11,227 bases of DNA from DATDYA01 sp035289165 (GTDB lineage Bacteria > Patescibacteriota > Patescibacteriia > Magasanikbacterales > GWA2-37-8). Position 1 is the first letter of the stretch; the number at the start of each line of letters is the position of its first letter. The notes under the pieces were generated by a model, which saw only the letters and a program-made list of their open reading frames with translations, had not been told where the DNA came from and ran no database searches. The stretch lies in NCBI GenBank assembly GCA_035289165.1, contig DATDYA010000069.1, positions 1-11,227 on the forward strand, given 5' to 3'. This document shows positions 1 to 7,305 of the stretch, piece by piece. Position numbers and translations under genes: made by a program.

Positions 1-270
1 GATGGTGAGGAAGCTGAGGAGATAGACCGTCCCGATCCGCAGCCACCATCCCGTGTGAGGGAGTTGGTCGGAGGGTGGCACTATCTCGAGCGGGGCGACC
101 TTGTTGGCGAGAAGCGGCGTTAGGAGGAAGACGATGACGCAGATCAGGTAGGTGTTGTCGTCACTGAGGACCTTGCCATCCTTCAGGGCATGGCGAGCTC
201 TGAGGTAGTAGGTTCCGCCAGCCAGGAGGGCGTTGGTCAGAAGAAGAACGATCAGGTGGACGATGCTCAT
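1..270 (-). CDS. Small membrane protein, hypothetical (3' part cut by window edge)
   Basis: I do not recognise this gene. Reading leftwards from ATG at 270 the frame stays open for 90 codons to base 1, so the C-terminus is outside the window. The start is MSIVHLIVLLLTNALLAG. Two hydrophobic stretches are clear: residues 3-18 and about 41-56. A third hydrophobic segment begins near residue 80 (rich in V, Y, L and F), so this is probably a multi-spanning inner-membrane protein. Start choice is strong: the complement of 276-280 is GGAGG, five bases before ATG, the best ribosome site in the window together with the one at 8907-8911. The gene is visibly richer in G and C and prefers C/G-ending codons, unlike hppA, tig or nfo. 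It resembles the 8191-8901 gene in strand, composition and ribosome site, so I infer it is accessory or recently acquired. Function unknown. Confidence 0.72.
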   Translation of the reverse strand, partial: MSIVHLIVLLLTNALLAGGTYYLRARHALKDGKVLSDDNTYLICVIVFLLTPLLANKVAPLEIVPPSDQLPHTGWWLRIGTVYLLSFLTI

Positions 271-290
271 TGTGGCCTCCGCATTCCCTC

Positions 291-346
291 AGCTCAGGTC
301 GTCCCGAGCTAGTCGAGTGGCTTTTCCAAAGCCGACTGACATACTA
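291..346 (-). promoter_or_regulatory. Structured 5' leader (two abutting hairpins) and weak -10 box of the 1-270 gene
   Basis: On the minus strand a possible -10 box TAGTAT (341-346) places a start site near 334-337, but no good -35 is visible. Transcription would begin almost exactly at the first hairpin: AGTC/GACT plus GGCTTT/AAAGCC with a four-base bulge (311-337). This directly abuts a second hairpin, AGCTCGGG / CCTGAGCT around loop ACGA (291-310, one G-U pair). Ten bases later comes the GGAGG site. The stems are seen in the sequence. A regulatory role is inference. Confidence 0.4.
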
Positions 347-398
347 AATACCTACGTTAGATATTTACTATGCCAGCCAGCTTGGCCAAATTTAATTA

Positions 399-429
399 AA
401 AAAGAACAGTTTTACGAACTGTCCTTTTT
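399..429 (-). terminator. Intrinsic terminator after tRNA-Cys (possibly bidirectional)
   Basis: A 13-position stem with one mismatch (arms 399-411 and 417-429) and a 5-base loop. The inner part pairs ACAGTT with AACTGT, and A-tracts pair with T-tracts at the base. On the minus strand it is followed by a run of T, which suits termination of the tRNA-Cys transcript. The A/T arms would also allow use from the other side. Confidence 0.7.
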
Positions 430-461
430 ACCATATTTCTGAAAAGAAGTCAACCCCCTTG

Positions 462-534
462 AGGCCACAGTGGGAGTCGCACCCACGCATAGCGGTTTTG
501 CAGACCGCCGTGTTAACTACTTCACCATGTGGCC
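462..534 (-). tRNA. tRNA-Cys (anticodon GCA)
   Basis: The complement folds as a complete 73-nt cloverleaf. The acceptor GGCCACA pairs perfectly with TGTGGCC. The D arm has a GTG/CAC stem, and the anticodon stem GCGGT/ACCGC encloses the loop CTGCAAA with GCA at 499-501. The variable loop is short, and the T stem GTGGG/CCCAC has loop TGCGACT. The discriminator base (462) is U, the known identity element for cysteinyl-tRNA synthetase. CCA is not encoded, so it must be added after transcription. The T loop begins TG instead of the usual TT, a small oddity. Confidence 0.95.
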
Positions 535-546
535 AAAGTGGCTTGT

Positions 547-575
547 GTTATACACTATTTCCTTCTTCTTTTCAA
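547..575 (-). promoter_or_regulatory. Sigma70-type promoter of tRNA-Cys
   Basis: On the minus strand: -35 TTGAAA (570-575), a 17-bp spacer, -10 TATAAC (547-552). It lies between the stop codon of the M23 peptidase gene and the tRNA, so the tRNA has its own promoter besides any read-through from upstream. The expected start is about six bases before the tRNA 5' end. Confidence 0.7.
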
Positions 576-587
576 GAGCGTGGGATC

Positions 588-1910
588 TTATTTCACATAA
601 CCCAATGGATTCACACGAACGCCGTTGATCTGGATTTCAAAGTGTAGGTGGATACCGGTTCGGCCATAAACCTTACCAGTATTACCCATAAGACCGATGG
701 TCTGACCAGCTTCAACATAATCACCGGGAGAGACCAAAAGTTTGTTGTGGTGGCCATAAAGAGTTTTTACACCACCACCGTGGTTAATGATCACATAACA
801 ACCATAACCACTGTTCCAACCACATTGAGATTTTTCTACTGTACCGGCTTTGGCCGCGTAGTTCGCGGTGTTCATGGGACCAGCCAAATCAATGGCGTGG
901 TGTTTCCAGTTATAGTACTGGGTAATCATCCTGGCGGCAGAGGGCCACACAAAACCACTCACCGATGGTGTACTACGTGAAGATGGCGGGACAGCGATTG
1001 GGCTTCGCACCACAGTATTGGTGCGAGGGATAGAAGCCACAGCACGTTGTTCTGGTTTTATGCCGTTTGGCACCATAATTTTTTCGCCGGCCAGCAAATC
1101 ACTTCCGTCATCCTTTAATTTATTAAACTTAACAATGTCTTCTACCTTAGCATCATAGGTTAGGGCGATCTTGTTCAGAGTGTCACCTCGTTTGACGGTG
1201 TGCATCAAACCAGAAGAGGGTGGGATGCGCAAAGTCGCACCTGGCTTGAGGAGTGACCGTAAGGTTAAATTGTTTTCCCACATAATGGTTGCGACGCTGA
1301 CACCATAATGAAAAGCAATGCTACTTAAAGAGTCGCCTTGTTCAATGGTATAGTCAACTACCTTGTCGCGGCGGCTGGAAACTGAAGCGCCTGGTAAAAT
1401 GGTTGGTTTGTTCAACGCCATGCCACCCGCTACTACGCCACCCAATTCTTGGTCGACATAGGCGGCGGTACCGCCGGGATAAAAATTTTCATCAATCACC
1501 ACGGCCTCGCGCCAAGGAGAAACTTCGGCACTTTCGGCTAGCTCCTCCGCATAAACCTCTTCTAAACTAAAATCCTGCTCGGTTTGGGACAGGGCATAGG
1601 CGATGGTTTTTTGACCAGGTATAATAATGTCTTTCCTTGAATAGAGTTTTGTTTGGGGAACCACGATTAAAAGAAAAAAGGCCAAGGAAATGACTTGTAA
1701 AACCTTGCGCCCGAGGAGCCAATAACTAGATTTGTTCAAACCGCCCTTCTTAAGAAGATAACTAATTTTATAATAAAACAAAGCGACGATCCGCCAAAAA
1801 GCGGAGAAAGGGGTCTTTAAGATAAAGTACAGAGCGCCACCATTCCACCAGATAAATCGCTTAACATACACCAATATCCGCAGAAAACGCAGGATTATTT
1901 TATATTTCAT
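588..1910 (-). CDS. Peptidoglycan hydrolase: membrane-anchored LysM-LysM-M23 endopeptidase
   Basis: A 440-residue envelope protein. Residues 1-65 are basic and aromatic and probably cytosolic. A hydrophobic segment at about 70-86 (VLQVISLAFFLLIVVP) should anchor it, with the rest outside. A low-complexity linker follows, then two LysM peptidoglycan-binding repeats (about 185-230 and 236-282, the latter starting HTVKRGDTLNKIA). The M23 zinc metallopeptidase domain occupies about 325-438. Its signatures are intact: HHAID (zinc ligands H337 and D341), YGH (H387) and HLHFE (H421 and H423). The family cuts peptide cross-links in peptidoglycan, so a role in wall remodelling or division is expected. 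ATG at 1910 follows a promoter whose start site lies about 10 bases upstream, leaving no room for a clear ribosome site. The gene is divergent from hppA. The long cytosolic N-terminus is unusual for the family. Confidence 0.92.
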   Translation of the reverse strand: MKYKIILRFLRILVYVKRFIWWNGGALYFILKTPFSAFWRIVALFYYKISYLLKKGGLNKSSYWLLGRKVLQVISLAFFLLIVVPQTKLYSRKDIIIPGQKTIAYALSQTEQDFSLEEVYAEELAESAEVSPWREAVVIDENFYPGGTAAYVDQELGGVVAGGMALNKPTILPGASVSSRRDKVVDYTIEQGDSLSSIAFHYGVSVATIMWENNLTLRSLLKPGATLRIPPSSGLMHTVKRGDTLNKIALTYDAKVEDIVKFNKLKDDGSDLLAGEKIMVPNGIKPEQRAVASIPRTNTVVRSPIAVPPSSRSTPSVSGFVWPSAARMITQYYNWKHHAIDLAGPMNTANYAAKAGTVEKSQCGWNSGYGCYVIINHGGGVKTLYGHHNKLLVSPGDYVEAGQTIGLMGNTGKVYGRTGIHLHFEIQINGVRVNPLGYVK

Positions 1911-1913
1911 AGC

Positions 1914-1942
1914 TTGACGTGTCCCTTATTCTAACATATTAT
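1914..1942 (+). promoter_or_regulatory. Promoter of hppA
   Basis: -35 TTGACG (1914-1919), 17-bp spacer, -10 TATTAT (1937-1942). The predicted start near 1949 leaves a 5' leader of roughly 43 bases before ATG at 1992. It overlaps the minus-strand promoter of the M23 gene. Confidence 0.6.
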
Positions 1943-1955
1943 ATAGACCAGTCAA
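1928..1955 (-). promoter_or_regulatory. Promoter of the M23 peptidase gene
   Basis: On the minus strand: -35 TTGACT (1950-1955), 16-bp spacer, -10 TAGAAT (1928-1933), predicted start near 1921. The mRNA leader would be only about ten bases. The hppA -10 box lies inside this spacer, so the two polymerase footprints overlap and binding should be mutually exclusive. Confidence 0.55.
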
Positions 1956-1991
1956 CCTGACTATGTTAATTAATTTTTAATTTAGTATCGT

Positions 1992-3977
1992 ATGACCGTG
2001 CTCCTTTTAGCACTCGTCCCGGCCCTGCTCGCTGTTATTTACGGCGTAGTACTGGCTATTTGGATTAACAAACAACCAACTGGTGATGATCGTATGCAGG
2101 CCATTGCCCGCGCGATTCAAGATGGCGCTAAGGCATATCTGGGCAGACAATACAAAACTATTGCGATCGTGGCCGTGGTTATTTTTATCCTCCTCGGAAT
2201 ATTTATTGACTGGATTACGGCTTTGGGATTTGTGGTTGGTGCGGTATTTTCTGGATTAGCGGGTATTATTGGTATGAGTATTTCGGTCCGGGCCAACATC
2301 CGAACCGCCGAAGCGGCCAAAAAGGGTATGAAGGAAGCTTTGGGCATGGCGGTAAAGGGTGGCTCGATTACTGGTTTACTAGTCGTTGGTCTTGGACTAC
2401 TCGGAGTATCTGGTTTTTATCTTTTAACAAATGATTTATCTGCTTTGATCGGGTTAGGTTTTGGTGGTAGTTTAATTTCGGTCTTTGCAAGAATCGGTGG
2501 CGGTATCTTTACCAAGGCCGCTGACGTTGGCGCAGACTTAGTTGGTAAAGTTGAAAAAGGTATTCCTGAAGATGATCCTCGCAACCCAGCAGTAATTGCT
2601 GACAATGTTGGTGACAACGTTGGAGATTGCGCCGGTATGGCCGCTGACCTTTTTGAAACTTATGCTGTCACAGCTGTGGCCGCGATGGTACTTGGAAGCC
2701 TACTGTTTGTCGGGAACGCTAATGCCGTAATTTATCCCATGGTCTTGGGTGGTGTTTCGATTATTGCTTCCATCCTTGGCACCTTCTTTGTCCGACTAGG
2801 AAAGGGTGGGAATATTATGAACGCCCTGTACAAAGGATTGGTCGCAAGTGGTGTTATTGCTTTAATTGCTTTTTATCCAATTACTCGTTGGTTGGTGGGG
2901 AGTATTCCGGGGTTGGACGTAACTCGTGTTTTCTTAACGAGCGTAATTGGTTTGGTCTTAACCGCGCTTATGGTTTGGATTACTGAATACTACACTTCAA
3001 CCAAATACAGCCCGATTAGAAACGTTGCCAAGGCTTCCGAAACTGGCCATGCCACCAACATTATTTCTGGTCTAGCTTTGTCTATGCGCTCGACTGCCTT
3101 GCCAGTTATTTTCATTGTAGCAGCCATCCTTGGCGCTTTCTGGTTATCTGGTTTGTATGGTGTCGCAATCGCCGCCATGAGCATGTTGTCTTTGACGGGT
3201 ATAATCGTCACGATTGATGCTTATGGCCCAATCACCGACAACGCTGGTGGTATTGCGGAAATGAGCAATTTACCAGAAAATGTTCGTGATGTTACTGATC
3301 AACTTGACGCGGTTGGTAACACCACCAAGGCGGTTACCAAAGGTTATGCTATTGCTTCGGCGGGTTTGGCTTCGTTGGTTTTGTTCGCTGACTTCACTCA
3401 CAAAATTCCCGATTCAGTTCAGTTCTTAATTAATGACCCTCGTGTTCTAGCTGGTTTGTTTATCGGCGGTCTCTTACCATATTTATTTGGTTCCATGTTA
3501 ATGGAATCTGTTGGTAAAGTGGCGGGAAAAGTTGTCGAGGAAGTACGCCGCCAATTTAGAGAAATTAAAGGTATTATGGAAGGCCAGGCCAAACCAGATT
3601 ACAGCAAGGCGGTTGACATTGTTACCAAGGGGGCAATTTCTCAAATGATTCTCCCGGCTTTGATCCCAGTTGTTCTACCAATTTTAGTTGGTTGGTTGTT
3701 GGGGCTTGAAGCACTGGGTGGTATGCTCTTGGGTACAATCATTACCGGAATATTCGTGGCTATTTCCATGACCACCGGTGGTGGAGCTTGGGACAATGCC
3801 AAGAAATATATTGAAAAAGGTAACTACGGCGGTAAGGGTTCGTTTGCCCATCAAGCCGCAGTGACTGGAGACACAGTTGGCGATCCTTACAAAGACACTG
3901 CTGGTCCAGCCATTAATCCAATGATTAAGGTGGCGAACATTGTGGCGTTGCTTATTGTGGGGTTGTTATTAAAGTAG
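1992..3977 (+). CDS. hppA: K+-independent H+-translocating membrane pyrophosphatase
   Basis: A 661-residue, full-length member of the membrane pyrophosphatase family, which hydrolyses PPi and pumps ions across the cytoplasmic membrane. About sixteen hydrophobic segments alternate with the conserved loops. The substrate and Mg-binding motifs are all present: DVGADLVGKVEKG (178-190), the aspartate-rich DNVGDNVGDCAGM (204-216), GGAWDNAKKYIE (597-608) and GDTVGDPYKDTAGP (626-639). In GNTTKAVTKG (442-451), K446 and T449 occupy the positions that separate K+-independent (Lys/Thr) from K+-dependent (Ala) enzymes, so K+-independent proton pumping is predicted. In a small fermentative genome it would save PPi energy as proton-motive force. 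No ribosome site is visible before the ATG. It is followed after 14 nt by a small orphan gene that probably shares its transcript. Confidence 0.96.
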   Translation: MTVLLLALVPALLAVIYGVVLAIWINKQPTGDDRMQAIARAIQDGAKAYLGRQYKTIAIVAVVIFILLGIFIDWITALGFVVGAVFSGLAGIIGMSISVRANIRTAEAAKKGMKEALGMAVKGGSITGLLVVGLGLLGVSGFYLLTNDLSALIGLGFGGSLISVFARIGGGIFTKAADVGADLVGKVEKGIPEDDPRNPAVIADNVGDNVGDCAGMAADLFETYAVTAVAAMVLGSLLFVGNANAVIYPMVLGGVSIIASILGTFFVRLGKGGNIMNALYKGLVASGVIALIAFYPITRWLVGSIPGLDVTRVFLTSVIGLVLTALMVWITEYYTSTKYSPIRNVAKASETGHATNIISGLALSMRSTALPVIFIVAAILGAFWLSGLYGVAIAAMSMLSLTGIIVTIDAYGPITDNAGGIAEMSNLPENVRDVTDQLDAVGNTTKAVTKGYAIASAGLASLVLFADFTHKIPDSVQFLINDPRVLAGLFIGGLLPYLFGSMLMESVGKVAGKVVEEVRRQFREIKGIMEGQAKPDYSKAVDIVTKGAISQMILPALIPVVLPILVGWLLGLEALGGMLLGTIITGIFVAISMTTGGGAWDNAKKYIEKGNYGGKGSFAHQAAVTGDTVGDPYKDTAGPAINPMIKVANIVALLIVGLLLK

Positions 3978-3991
3978 AATTTACAAAAAAT

Positions 3992-4354
3992 ATGACAAAT
4001 TTTGATCGGGTTAAACACGCCCCGGATGCGGGGGCTTTTAACCGAGAATCAAGACCCCGACCGACCCAAACACAAATAGAGGAGGCGGTTAGACGTCTAT
4101 TTACGAACGCTGAACATGCTGGGGAACTAAAACTTTCCTACTTAGATCTAAAGTCAGCGGCTACCACAGGAAAGACAGAAGACATGGCTACTGCTGATAT
4201 GTTTGTCAAAGACTATTGGGATGGGGACGATATAGAAGATAAGGATGGGCGATTAACCGGCTTTACCCCCGAAGACTTTGCGGCGGCGGCCAAATATTTA
4301 CATGAATTAGTTATTAAGATAATGGGGGTAGATTTAGAGGCAAAAAATTCTTAG
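3992..4354 (+). CDS. Small acidic protein, hypothetical
   Basis: I do not recognise this gene. It encodes 120 residues. The N-terminus (1-28) is polar, proline/arginine-rich and probably disordered. Helix-forming stretches lie near 28-40 and 92-112 (FAAAAKYLHELVIKIMGVD), and the middle segment YWDGDDIEDKDG (75-86) is strongly acidic. There is no signal peptide or membrane segment. The gene starts 14 nt after the hppA stop and ends 11 nt before a terminator, so it is probably the second gene of an hppA transcript. This suggests, without proving, a link to the pump. Its codons 6-17 form a strong hairpin. There is no ribosome site; coupling or the hairpin may set its expression. The acidic segment recalls an EF-hand but does not fit the spacing. 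Confidence 0.7.
   Translation: MTNFDRVKHAPDAGAFNRESRPRPTQTQIEEAVRRLFTNAEHAGELKLSYLDLKSAATTGKTEDMATADMFVKDYWDGDDIEDKDGRLTGFTPEDFAAAAKYLHELVIKIMGVDLEAKNS
4009..4043 (+). other. Strong hairpin inside the start of the 3992 gene
   Basis: Arms GGTTAAA-cac-GCCCC (4009-4023) and GGGGC-t-TTTAACC (4031-4043) pair over 12 bp with a small internal loop, and a 7-base loop closes it. It begins 17 bases after the start codon. No T-run follows, so it is not an intrinsic terminator. It could stabilise the hppA mRNA 3' side or slow translation of the small gene. Confidence 0.45.
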
Positions 4355-4365
4355 TCTCGGTTATT

Positions 4366-4402
4366 AAAAAGCTCGCTCCACTTGGGGCGAGTTTTTGTTT
4401 TT
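4366..4402 (+). terminator. Intrinsic terminator of the hppA unit
   Basis: Stem CTCGCTCC/GGGGCGAG (4372-4379 with 4384-4391, including a G-U pair) and loop ACTT. It is extended by an A-tract pairing with the following T-tract, and TTTTTGTTTTT runs downstream. It starts 11 bases after the stop of the small acidic gene. Confidence 0.85.
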
Positions 4403-4450
4403 GTGTCGGTCTGTGTATTCCGATGACGGTCGTAACGCCAGGAGAACCGC

Positions 4451-4479
4451 TTGAAAAAAATATACTTAGTAGATATAAT
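4451..4479 (+). promoter_or_regulatory. Promoter of the RNA methyltransferase gene
   Basis: -35 TTGAAA (4451-4456), exactly 17-bp spacer, -10 TATAAT (4474-4479, perfect consensus). The start site near 4486 gives a leader of about 14 bases containing AAAAGG (4488-4493), six bases before ATG at 4500, a weak ribosome site. Confidence 0.8.
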
Positions 4480-4499
4480 AGCGACCTAAAAGGTTTTAT

Positions 4500-5765
4500 A
4501 TGGAAACCATAAAAATAGAAAAACTAGTCTTTGGTGGACAAGCCCTCGGCCGCGCTTCGACCGGCCAGGTGGTTTTTGTTTGGAATGCTTTACCAGGAGA
4601 AACCGTTGAAGTAAATATTACCAAGAAACAAAAAACTCACTGGGAAGGGGTGGCCACAAAAATTTTATTTCCTTCGCCGGATCGTATTCCGGAAATTGAA
4701 AAACATTTTTTATCTTGCAGTCCGTGGCAAATATTATCTTACGAATCCGAAAATGATTGGAAGGTAAAAATTGCCGAAGAAACTTACCAAAAAATTGGTG
4801 GTTTAAAATTAGACCTCGACATCGCCCATACCACCGAACCTTTTCATTACCGCAATAAGATTGAATACAGTTTTGTCGAAAGTGATGGAAAAATCTATTT
4901 GGCTTTCTTTGAGCGTGGTAAAAAAATCCGCACCCCCATCCCGGAGTGCATCTTGGCTAATGAAAAAATTAATGAAGCGGCCAAAATTATTTTAGAGTGG
5001 GTTAACAAAGAAAAAATTCCTATTCGTAGTCTTAAGGCTCTGATCGGCCGCACTAATAGCGACAACCAAGTGGCGCTGACTTTGTTTATCAAAGACAAGC
5101 TAGCGTTTTCTTCTTACCCAGAATTAGATTGTAATTGTTTGGGCTTCCAACTTTACTATTCCACCCACAAAAGCCCGGCCAGTGTCCCAACCGAATTAAT
5201 GTATTCGGTGGGAGACAATTTTCTGGTGAGTAAATTGTTAAATGCCAAACTTAAGTTTGGCAACCTCAGTTTTTTTCAAGTCAATTCAGAAATTTTCGAG
5301 GCCGCTTTGAAAGACGTGGAAAACTTTCTGGAACCAGACTCTGGCATACTAGATTTGTACTCGGGTGTTGGCTCGATCAGCATCCCGCTCTCCAAAAATA
5401 TTCGCTCTTGTACTTTGGTAGATAACAACGAAGAGGCTATTGCTCTGGCCAAAGATAACATTGCTTTGAATAACCTCGCCAATTACCAGGCGATCTGTAA
5501 ACCAATGGAAAAAATAACTGAACTAATCGAAAACCACCATACGGTTTTACTCGACCCACCCCGGGCCGGCCTGCACGAAGATGTAACAAAACGACTTTTA
5601 GAGGTTGCGCCAAAAAGAATAATTTACCTATCCTGCGATTTGGCCACCCACGCGAGAGACATTGGGCTCCTCAAAGAAAAATATACCCTGGTATTTTCGC
5701 GTCTGTACAACTTTTTTCCCCGGACACCACATATTGAGGGTCTGGTGGTGTTAGAACGCTCCTAA
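4500..5765 (+). CDS. rlmD: RumA/TrmA-family RNA uracil-C5 methyltransferase
   Basis: A 421-residue SAM-dependent enzyme that methylates C5 of a uridine in rRNA (RlmD/RlmCD type) or tRNA (TrmA type). An N-terminal TRAM RNA-binding domain (about 1-56) favours the rRNA branch. Catalytic-domain landmarks follow in the right order: FFQVN (258-262), SAM motif I LDLYSGVGS (284-292), DPPRAG (352-357), YLSCD with the catalytic nucleophile C379, and the C-terminal HIEGLVVLE with its general-base glutamate. The 4Fe-4S site normal for RumA is missing: where the family has three cysteines before the WQ.LSY block, only C73 is present and out of register. C150 may be the remnant of the fourth ligand. The exact target is not decided by sequence. 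The gene has its own promoter, and the next gene has another. Confidence 0.9.
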   Translation: METIKIEKLVFGGQALGRASTGQVVFVWNALPGETVEVNITKKQKTHWEGVATKILFPSPDRIPEIEKHFLSCSPWQILSYESENDWKVKIAEETYQKIGGLKLDLDIAHTTEPFHYRNKIEYSFVESDGKIYLAFFERGKKIRTPIPECILANEKINEAAKIILEWVNKEKIPIRSLKALIGRTNSDNQVALTLFIKDKLAFSSYPELDCNCLGFQLYYSTHKSPASVPTELMYSVGDNFLVSKLLNAKLKFGNLSFFQVNSEIFEAALKDVENFLEPDSGILDLYSGVGSISIPLSKNIRSCTLVDNNEEAIALAKDNIALNNLANYQAICKPMEKITELIENHHTVLLDPPRAGLHEDVTKRLLEVAPKRIIYLSCDLATHARDIGLLKEKYTLVFSRLYNFFPRTPHIEGLVVLERS

Positions 5766-5776
5766 GGCCATTGTGG

Positions 5777-5805
5777 TTGACTTTTCACCCCCTTTAGGAT
5801 AAACT
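5777..5805 (+). promoter_or_regulatory. Promoter of tig
   Basis: -35 TTGACT (5777-5782), 17-bp spacer, -10 TAAACT (5800-5805), starting 12 bases after the methyltransferase stop. The start site near 5812 leaves about 24 bases before ATG at 5836. No clear Shine-Dalgarno sequence is seen. Confidence 0.55.
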
Positions 5806-5835
5806 TGTCGAACATTTAAACAATATTTAAAGAAT

Positions 5836-7260
5836 ATGACTCACGAACGTAAAAACCTAGACCAAAACGAGGTTGAACTAATTATTACCATTCAACCAGC
5901 TGACTACCAAAAAGAAATGGAAAAGGCGGCAGTTCGGATGTCGGAAAGAGCCGCTATCCACGGCTTCCGACCGGGGAAAGCTCCTTATGACGTTGTTAAA
6001 CAACAATTGGGAGAAATTAAGATTCTCGAGGAAGCGATGCAAAGAATAGTAGAAATGAACTTTGCGGCCGTGTTGCGCGAAGAAAAGCTCACCACGGTTG
6101 GCATGCCAGAAATTACCATCCAAAAAGCCGCTCCGGGCAATGATTTTGTTTTCAAAGCCAAAGTGGCCCTATTACCAGAAGTAAAACTTCCAGATATTGG
6201 TACTTTAAAAGTAGAAAAAAAGACAGCGGAGGTTGAAGAAAAAGCCGTTGACCAGGTTATTAACGACTTGCGCAAAATGCAAGCCAAGGAGGTAATAAAA
6301 ACCGGGCCAGCCAAAAAAGAAGACAAGGTAGTTGTAAACATGGAAATGTTTTTAGACAAAGTACCGGTCGAAGGCGGCCAAGCCCCCAACCACCAGGTAT
6401 ATTTAAACGAAGACCACTACATTCCTGGTTTTTCTGACCAAATACTTGGTTTAGAAAAAGACCAAGAAAAGGAATTTAGTTTAAAATTTCCTGACACCCA
6501 CTACCAGAAGCATTTATCTGGTAAAACGGTAGATTTTAAAATTAAAGTTAAGGATGTTTTTTCCATTGAATACCCAGAGTTAGACGACGAATTCGCCAAA
6601 AAGCTTGGTCAAAAATCTCCTAAGGAACTACGCGACTTGGTATTTAAAAATCTAACCAACGAGGCCGAACAAAAAGAAGAACAACGTCTTGAGGCCGCCC
6701 TCCTTGAGGACTTGATCGCTAAAAGCGAATTCGGAGCCATCCCCCAGGTATTAATGGATTCGGAAAAACGTAAAATGTTTAACGAACTAAAACAGAGCTT
6801 AGAAGAGCGTGGGATTGAAATGGAAAGATATTTGCAAGATATTAAAAAAACAGAGAAAGAAATCCACGACGACTTTGCCGACCGAGCCACCACCCGTGTT
6901 AAGGCTTCGTTGGTTTCTCGTTCTTTAGCCAAAGAACACAACATAACCGTAAGCGAAGAGGAAATTGACGCTGAGGGCGAGGTAATTAAACAGGCTTACA
7001 ACAATGATCCGCAAGTCTTGGAAAACCTGAAGAGGCACGATGTCCGTGACACTTTAGCGGTCGCAATCCAAAACCGCAAAGTGATGTCGCTTTTGAAAGA
7101 AAGGGTGTTGGGTATTAAAAACCCGAACCCACCAACTCCCCATGTTCATGGTGAAAACTGTCACCACGACCACGAGCACGAACATATTCACGAGGAAGAT
7201 GCGACCGAAACAACACCGACAGAAGACAAACCAAAAAAGACAACGAAGAAAAAAGAATAA
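5836..7260 (+). CDS. tig: Trigger factor (ribosome-associated chaperone/PPIase) with His-rich tail
   Basis: A 474-residue trigger factor, which binds near the ribosomal exit tunnel and shields nascent chains. The N-terminal ribosome-binding domain carries the signature GFRPGKAP (43-50). An FKBP-like PPIase domain follows at about 150-245 (KKEDKVVVNMEMFLD through YIPGFSDQILGLEK). The helical chaperone arms run from about 250 to 425. The odd part is the tail: after residue 430 comes a segment with eight histidines and one cysteine (436-452, HVHGENCHHDHEHEHIH), then acidic/threonine and finally lysine-rich residues (465-474). This recalls the metal-binding tail of SlyD and is not typical of trigger factor. 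Metal binding is inference. The gene has its own promoter and terminator. Confidence 0.95.
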   Translation: MTHERKNLDQNEVELIITIQPADYQKEMEKAAVRMSERAAIHGFRPGKAPYDVVKQQLGEIKILEEAMQRIVEMNFAAVLREEKLTTVGMPEITIQKAAPGNDFVFKAKVALLPEVKLPDIGTLKVEKKTAEVEEKAVDQVINDLRKMQAKEVIKTGPAKKEDKVVVNMEMFLDKVPVEGGQAPNHQVYLNEDHYIPGFSDQILGLEKDQEKEFSLKFPDTHYQKHLSGKTVDFKIKVKDVFSIEYPELDDEFAKKLGQKSPKELRDLVFKNLTNEAEQKEEQRLEAALLEDLIAKSEFGAIPQVLMDSEKRKMFNELKQSLEERGIEMERYLQDIKKTEKEIHDDFADRATTRVKASLVSRSLAKEHNITVSEEEIDAEGEVIKQAYNNDPQVLENLKRHDVRDTLAVAIQNRKVMSLLKERVLGIKNPNPPTPHVHGENCHHDHEHEHIHEEDATETTPTEDKPKKTTKKKE

Positions 7261-7274
7261 TTACCATATACTTT

Positions 7275-7301
7275 AAACCACGCAGTAAGGCGTGGTTTTT
7301 T
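7275..7301 (+). terminator. Intrinsic terminator of tig
   Basis: Perfect 9-bp stem AAACCACGC / GCGTGGTTT (7275-7283 with 7290-7298), 6-base loop AGTAAG, then a T-run to 7301. It starts 15 bases after the tig stop. Confidence 0.9.
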
Positions 7302-7305
7302 AGAC

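Noticed and set aside
291..310. Guanidine-II riboswitch
   Set aside because: The G-ACGA-C hairpin fits one half, but the second hairpin has a GGA loop and not ACGR, and the gene does not look like an SMR exporter in the part visible. Kept only as a lead.
233..442. Plus-strand open frame of 69 codons near the left end
   Set aside because: It runs antisense to the well-supported gene start at 270 and across its leader hairpins and the tRNA-side terminator. Its sequence is not protein-like and it has no ribosome site.
648..980. Plus-strand open frame of 110 codons
   Set aside because: It is fully antisense to the M23 domain, whose catalytic motifs fix the coding strand.
4067..4300. EF-hand calcium site in the small acidic protein
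   Set aside because: The acidic run DGDDIEDKDG does not place oxygen ligands at loop positions 1, 3, 5 and 12 (position 1 would be Ile and 12 Thr).
5985..6389. Minus-strand open frame of 134 codons
   Set aside because: It lies antisense to the trigger factor N-terminal and PPIase domains. It is a composition shadow without a family signature.
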